Part shown: one piece after another, positions 59,438-64,000 of the stretch
Numbering within the stretch: the first letter of the stretch is position 1
How the letters are laid out: each line of letters opens with the position of its first letter
Notes under the pieces: generated by a model
Database searches by the model: none
The model's input: only the letters and a program-made list of their open reading frames with translations
Told to the model about the DNA's origin: nothing
Program-made: the position numbers and the translations under genes
Assembly (NCBI GenBank): GCA_947364365.1
Contig: CANASP010000009.1
Span: 1 to 64,000, forward strand
Source of the DNA: an uncultured Alistipes sp.
GTDB taxonomy: Bacteria > Bacteroidota > Bacteroidia > Bacteroidales > Rikenellaceae
Direction of reading: 5' to 3'
DNA: 64,000 nt

Positions 59438-61246
59438 ATGAAAAACATCCGCATAGCGATCGCAGGACTGTTCGCCGGGGCGACGATGCTCTGCTCCTGC
59501 TCGCAAGACCGACTCGATTTCGAACAGCACGGCACCACGCCGGTCGACAAGACCTATGCCGAGGCCGACGACGCCACGGCGCAGGAGCTCATCTCCAACG
59601 TCTACGTGCGCGTCAAGTACCTGATGATGGGCGACTGGGGCGTGCACTACATCGCCACCAACTCGACCAAGGTGGCCGACTGCTGGCCCGGCGGTTCGGG
59701 TCCCAACGACGGCGAGGACTACCTGCGTATGGCGATGATGATCGACAACCAGGAGAACGGAGCCTACAAGGAGATGTACTCGCGCTTCTACCAGATCATC
59801 TACCGCTGCAACATGATCGTCGACAAGCTCAACGACGGCAGCGACGAACGCCGCCGCGTGATCGGCGAGGCCAAGGCGTGGCGCGCCTGGGCGATGGCCC
59901 GTCTGACCCAGCTGTGGGGCTCGGCCCCGCTGGTCGACCACGTCCTCGACGGCGAGCAGTATTCGTTCTACCCCAGCAATTCGGATCCCGAGGAGAACTG
60001 GGCCTGGATCATGAACCAGTTCGACGAGGCGGCCAAGGTGCTCCCCTCGAAGTCGGGGCTGGGCGGCCAGCGCGCCATCGGCGGCCGCTGGACAGCCGAG
60101 GCCTGCTACGCCTACAAGGCCCAGGGCTACATGTGGCGCAACGACTACGCCAACGCCAAGATCGAGCTGGCCAAGGTCATCAACTCCAACAAGTACGACC
60201 TGTGGACCGGCACGGCGACGATGGGCCCCAAGAGCTACGGTGTCAACACCGAGCTGCTCCGCTCGCAGAACCCCAGCACGTGGATGGACGGTAACGACGA
60301 CTACGAGTACCTGACGCTCTACCGCGCCGAGGCCGACTTCTGCGACGAGTTCCTGCTGGAGCTCGATATCGACGGCGACGCCACGACGATCGAGAACACC
60401 GAACCCTACTGGTTCCGCGCCTACACCAACTGGCGCTCGGACGAGCTCAACATCCCGGGCAACCAGCTGCCGGCCGACGGCTGGGGCTTCATCAACCCCA
60501 CCCGCACGTTCGGTCTGGCCTTCGCCAAGCACGACGGCAACAGCATCCGCCGCCGCGCCAACATCGCCACCTACAGCGAGGTCTACCACGACTTCCCCTA
60601 CAAGGACCGAAACGTGCGCGGCGTGATGGCCTCGATGCTCTACGCCAACGAAGGCTACTTCCGCATGAAGTGGTACGACTTCCTCGACGACGGCGATCCG
60701 ACGCGCTACGCCTCGGGCCAGAACATGGGTAACCGCACCAACTTCCCCCTGATGCGCTATGCCGACGTGCTGCTGATGTACGCCGAGGCGTGCTGCATGG
60801 ACGGCGAGGGCACGGCCAACATCTCGGGTCTGGAGGCGCTGAACAAGGTACGGCGCCGCGCCGGCCTCACGGCCGCTCCGGCACTCGACATGGACAACGA
60901 GGAGTGGGGCATCAAGGCCGAGCGCCGTTTCGAGCTCTTCCTCGACGACTGCGACCGCTACGTCGACCTGATCCGCTGGGGCGACTACAAGACCTTCGTC
61001 ACCTCGACCGACGAGACGAAGGGCGTGGGTCCCCACTGGGTGGTGGAGTGCGCATGGCTCGTCGGCATGAAGAACCCGACGCTGCGCACCGACGATCCGA
61101 CGGACCTGAGCAACTACGAAGTACGCTACGACCCGATGGCCCAGCGCGGCTCGTGGAGCGACCGCCTCTATCTGTGGCCCTTCCCCTACGCCGAGCTGAC
61201 GCAGAACCCCAATCTCAAGCAGAACGACGGGTGGGAGAATATCTGA
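59438..61246 (+). CDS. SusD/RagB-type glycan-binding outer-membrane lipoprotein
   Basis: The 602-residue lipoprotein (Cys21 in MLCSCSQD) forms the lid over SusC and binds the target glycan at the surface. SusD features are the helical TPR-like N-terminal half (AKAWRAWAMARLTQLWGSAPLV in parts) and RYADVLLMYAEA. LNKVRRRAGL is followed by ERRFELFLDDCDRYVDLIRWG (in parts) and the C-terminal YLWPFPYAELTQNPNLKQN (in parts). The partner SusC is directly upstream. The bound glycan is not predictable from sequence. Confidence 0.96.
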   Translation: MKNIRIAIAGLFAGATMLCSCSQDRLDFEQHGTTPVDKTYAEADDATAQELISNVYVRVKYLMMGDWGVHYIATNSTKVADCWPGGSGPNDGEDYLRMAMMIDNQENGAYKEMYSRFYQIIYRCNMIVDKLNDGSDERRRVIGEAKAWRAWAMARLTQLWGSAPLVDHVLDGEQYSFYPSNSDPEENWAWIMNQFDEAAKVLPSKSGLGGQRAIGGRWTAEACYAYKAQGYMWRNDYANAKIELAKVINSNKYDLWTGTATMGPKSYGVNTELLRSQNPSTWMDGNDDYEYLTLYRAEADFCDEFLLELDIDGDATTIENTEPYWFRAYTNWRSDELNIPGNQLPADGWGFINPTRTFGLAFAKHDGNSIRRRANIATYSEVYHDFPYKDRNVRGVMASMLYANEGYFRMKWYDFLDDGDPTRYASGQNMGNRTNFPLMRYADVLLMYAEACCMDGEGTANISGLEALNKVRRRAGLTAAPALDMDNEEWGIKAERRFELFLDDCDRYVDLIRWGDYKTFVTSTDETKGVGPHWVVECAWLVGMKNPTLRTDDPTDLSNYEVRYDPMAQRGSWSDRLYLWPFPYAELTQNPNLKQNDGWENI

Positions 61247-61273
61247 TCCCCGGCCCGAAATTCCGATAACCGT

Positions 61274-61322
61274 TCCGGCGATGGCGCGGCGGACCCCCGC
61301 CATCCGCCGTCGCCGGATTTTT
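61274..61322 (+). terminator. Hairpin with T-run between susD and the GH2 gene
   Basis: TCCGGCGA (61274-61281) pairs with TCGCCGGA (61310-61317), with more GC pairing possible inside, followed by five Ts. No separate promoter for GH2 is evident in the 91-bp gap, so partial termination is likely. Confidence 0.6.
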
Positions 61323-61337
61323 AACACCCTTATCCGC

Positions 61338-64000
61338 ATGAAAAAAATCTTCGCACTTTTCGCGCTGCTGCTGGCGGCGCTGCCGCTCCGGGCGGCCGTC
61401 GAGAGCGTATCGCTCGACAGCGACGGACGGATCGCCGCGTGGCGGCTCTGCCCCGAGGCCGAGGTGACCGACGTCGGCGCGATGCTCGCGGCCGGCTACG
61501 ACGCCTCGGCGTGGGTGAAGGCCGTCGTCCCGGGCGCCGTCTTCACCTCCTATGTCGAGGCGGGGATCGAACCCGACCCCAACTTCGGCGACAACGCCTA
61601 CAAGGTCGACCGCACCAAGTACGACCGCAACTTCTGGTACCGCACCGAACTGGCGACCGACCGGCTCCCCGCCGCGGGCCGCCAGTGGATCTGCTTCGAG
61701 GGGGTCAACCGCCGGGCCGAGGTCTATTTCAACGGCGAACGGCTGGGCGATCTGGACGGATTCATGGACCGCGGAATGTTCGAGGTGACGCGGCTCTTGC
61801 GCCGCGACGGAAAGGCCAACGTATTGGCCGTAAGGGTAATCGCCCCGACCAATCCCGTCGCCAACCACGCCAGCCCGACCTACATTTCGAGCGCCGGGTG
61901 GGACTGGATGCCCTATGTGCCCGGCCTGCTGAACGGCATCACGGACAACGTGCGGTTCGTCACCTCGGGCGATGTCTCGCTGGTCGACCCGTGGGTCCGC
62001 ACGAAGGTGCCTTCGAAGGGCGAGGGCATCGTATCGCTCTCGACCGAGCTGAAGAACCACGCTTCGGAGACGGTCGAAGGCGTCGTCCGGGGCCGCATCA
62101 TGCCGGGCGACATCCGCTTCGAAAAGCCCTTCAAACTGGAGGCGGGCAAGCAGCGCAGCGTATCGGTCACCCCCGAGGAGTTCCCGCAGCTGCGCATCGC
62201 CGCCCCGGCGCTCTGGTGGCCCAACGGCTACGGGGAGCAGCCGCTCTACACCTGCGAGCTGAGCTGCGAGATCGACGGCGCCATATCGGACCGTCGGACC
62301 GTCACGTTCGGCATGCGCGAATACTCCTACGCCTTCGTCGAGGGGGTTTTCCAGCTGTCGGTCAACGGCGAGCGCATCTTCTGCAAAGGCGGTAACTGGG
62401 GCATGAGCGAATGGATGCTCCGCTGCCGCGACGCCGAGTACGACCTGAAGGTCCGGCTCCACAAGGAGATGCACTACAACATGATCCGCAACTGGATCGG
62501 GTCGACGACCGACGAGGAGTTCTACGAGGCGTGCGACCGCTACGGCATCCTGGTCTTCGACGACTTCTGGCTCAACTCCCATCCCAACCTGCCCGACGAC
62601 ATCCACGCCTTCAACCGCAACGCCGTGGAGAAGATCAAGCGGCTGCGCAACCACCCCTCGATCGCCGTCTGGTGCGGCGACAACGAAGGGGTGCCCCTGG
62701 CGCCGCTCAACGAGTGGCTGCGCGAGGATGTCCGCACCTTCGACGGCGGCGACCGCTGGTACCAGCCCATCTCGCGCGAATACGGCTTCTCGGGCAGCGG
62801 TCCGTGGATGAACTCGCATCCGATCTGGTACTTCACTCCCTATCCCGAGGGGTACGGCGACCACCGGCTCGAAGGGTGGGGATTCCGCACGGAGATCGGC
62901 TCGGCGGTCTTCACCAACTACGAGAGCTACAAGAAGTTCATGCCCGATCCCGAGCGGTGGCCCGCCTCGCCCGAGATGCTCGACCGCCACTTCTTCGGCA
63001 ATTCGGCGGGCAACTCGCGCCCGCAGCGCTACTTCTCGACGGTGAATTACAACTACGGCGAGTCCGCCACCGCCGAGGCGTTCTGCCGCAAGGCGCAGCT
63101 GCTCAATCTGGAGACCAACAAGGCGATGTACGAAGGGTGGCAGCACCGCATGTGGGACGACGCCTCGGGCGTGCTGACCTGGATGAGCCAGTCGGCCTAC
63201 CCCTCGTTCGTATGGCAGACCTACGACTACTACTACGACCTGAACGGCGCCTACTGGGGCGTACGCAAGGCGTGCGAGCCGGTGCATGTCCAGTGGAGCT
63301 ACGCCGACAACACGGTCAAGGCGGTCAACGCCACGCTGCAACGCCTCGAAGGGGTGACCGTCGAGGCGAAGGTCTACGACATGCAGGGACGCGAAGTGCC
63401 GCATTTCGCGCGCCGTGCGACCCTCACGGCGGAGCCCAACGGCGCCGTCGAGGCGCTGCGGCTCGATCTGCCGGCCGACCGCAATCTCGCGCGCGGCAAA
63501 CGGACCTGGTGCTCGTCGTCGCAGGACCGCCAGCACGACTGCGGCGCCGTGGCCGACGGCAACAACGGCACCTCGTGGCGCTCGGGCGGCCCGGGCGAAC
63601 AGTGGGTGGCGATCGACCTGGAGAAGCCCACCGCGTTCTCGGACGTGGTCATTACGTGGGAAAGCGAGGCGGCCAAAGCCTACCGCATCCTCGTGTCGGA
63701 CGACGCCGAACAGTGGCGGCCCGTCTACGAGAACACCACGGGGTCGACGCCGCTCGACGAGCTGAAACTCGACCGGGTCTGCGCCCGCTACGTGAAGATC
63801 GAGGGGACGGCGCCCCACGACGACTGGCAGCTGGTGCTCTTCGAGGTCGAGCTCTACGACCCGGAGGAGGAGCCCGAGGAGCTCACGCCCGTGCACTTCA
63901 TCCGCCTGCGGATGACCGACGCCGGGGGCAACCTGCTGTCGGAGAACTTCTACTGGCGGTCGAACCGTCCCTACGACTACCGCGCGCTCAACGACCTGGC
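61338..64000 (+). CDS. GH2 enzyme, exo-beta-glucosaminidase/beta-mannosidase-like, with F5/8-type domain (3' end outside window)
   Basis: 887 residues are visible without a stop. A signal peptide (MKK..PLRAA) is followed by the GH2 sugar-binding sandwich (FWYRTEL, VNRRAEVYFNGERLGDLDG in parts), an Ig-like domain, and the barrel with FCKGGNWGMSEWM. The acid/base is E450 in VWCGDNEG and the nucleophile E519 in GFRTEIGS. These motifs resemble CsxA-type exo-glucosaminidases and mannosylglycoprotein endo-beta-mannosidases. About residues 716-845 form a discoidin (F5/8 type C) domain (NLARGKRTWCSSSQ...VELYD) inserted inside the following Ig-like domain, which resumes at VHFIRLRMTDAGG. Last visible gene of the utilisation locus. 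Confidence 0.88.
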   Translation, partial: MKKIFALFALLLAALPLRAAVESVSLDSDGRIAAWRLCPEAEVTDVGAMLAAGYDASAWVKAVVPGAVFTSYVEAGIEPDPNFGDNAYKVDRTKYDRNFWYRTELATDRLPAAGRQWICFEGVNRRAEVYFNGERLGDLDGFMDRGMFEVTRLLRRDGKANVLAVRVIAPTNPVANHASPTYISSAGWDWMPYVPGLLNGITDNVRFVTSGDVSLVDPWVRTKVPSKGEGIVSLSTELKNHASETVEGVVRGRIMPGDIRFEKPFKLEAGKQRSVSVTPEEFPQLRIAAPALWWPNGYGEQPLYTCELSCEIDGAISDRRTVTFGMREYSYAFVEGVFQLSVNGERIFCKGGNWGMSEWMLRCRDAEYDLKVRLHKEMHYNMIRNWIGSTTDEEFYEACDRYGILVFDDFWLNSHPNLPDDIHAFNRNAVEKIKRLRNHPSIAVWCGDNEGVPLAPLNEWLREDVRTFDGGDRWYQPISREYGFSGSGPWMNSHPIWYFTPYPEGYGDHRLEGWGFRTEIGSAVFTNYESYKKFMPDPERWPASPEMLDRHFFGNSAGNSRPQRYFSTVNYNYGESATAEAFCRKAQLLNLETNKAMYEGWQHRMWDDASGVLTWMSQSAYPSFVWQTYDYYYDLNGAYWGVRKACEPVHVQWSYADNTVKAVNATLQRLEGVTVEAKVYDMQGREVPHFARRATLTAEPNGAVEALRLDLPADRNLARGKRTWCSSSQDRQHDCGAVADGNNGTSWRSGGPGEQWVAIDLEKPTAFSDVVITWESEAAKAYRILVSDDAEQWRPVYENTTGSTPLDELKLDRVCARYVKIEGTAPHDDWQLVLFEVELYDPEEEPEELTPVHFIRLRMTDAGGNLLSENFYWRSNRPYDYRALNDL

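Overview
The window looks like chromosome from a GC-rich Bacteroidales gut bacterium. An Alistipes/Rikenellaceae-type genome is my best guess, but that is an inference. The support is a SusC/SusD pair, S46 and BACON-S41 secreted peptidases, a Bat (aerotolerance-type) operon, lipid A synthesis (lpxB), many lipoprotein signals, and repeated promoters of the Bacteroidetes form TTTG-N19/20-TAnnTTTG. Coding sequence is very GC-rich, so long antisense reading frames are common and have been left out.

Layout. 1-9.5 kb, minus strand: housekeeping genes. These are partial dnaB, then a tightly packed run transcribed cdd > rluA-like > dtd > TIGR01212 radical SAM > yitT-like > priA > comF, with a SIMPL protein and rlmD upstream. 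9.7-12.5 kb: two minus-strand lipoproteins, an esterase and an unknown with a C-terminal membrane helix. 12.5-14.8 kb, plus strand: an MBL hydrolase, an FkbM methyltransferase and trmD. 15-17.9 kb: a serine-type sulfatase and lpxB, divergent, with back-to-back promoters. 18.1-24.1 kb, plus strand: an FAH-family enzyme, an AT-rich two-gene restriction-modification cassette, maf, an S46 dipeptidyl-peptidase and tRNA-Leu(GAG). 24.3-39.3 kb: a GH92-like mannosidase, then minus-strand genes: a nucleotidyltransferase, a YeiH transporter with NrnA, GH84, an S41 protease, nth with pcrA, and GH16. 39.4-47.3 kb, plus strand: moxR-DUF58-BatD/C-like-batA-batB, continuing into an SDR and an aldehyde dehydrogenase. 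47.3-47.7 kb: RNase P RNA. 48.2-49.4 kb: a sulfatase-maturase-type radical SAM protein. 49.5-64 kb, plus strand: a polysaccharide-utilisation region with GH36, an SGNH hydrolase, a PfkB sugar kinase, GH130, a GxGYxYP-type lipoprotein, SusC, SusD and a GH2 enzyme cut by the window end.

How the parts fit. GH92, GH84, GH16, the sulfatase with its probable maturase, and the GH36/GH130/GH2/SusCD region together indicate a glycan forager able to attack host-type and/or mannose-containing glycans. The secreted S46 and S41 peptidases add protein degradation. YeiH and NrnA, 16 bp apart, may form a sulfur-handling pair.

The most unusual material is non-coding. A GC-rich palindromic element recurs in at least seven intergenic gaps, in both orientations. 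It is often joined to short AT-rich repeats, which also flank trmD as inverted copies. The clearest sign of gene transfer is the restriction-modification cassette, whose left edge carries a 13-bp near-perfect direct repeat copied from the end of the neighbouring gene. I see no CRISPR array, transposase, integrase or phage gene.
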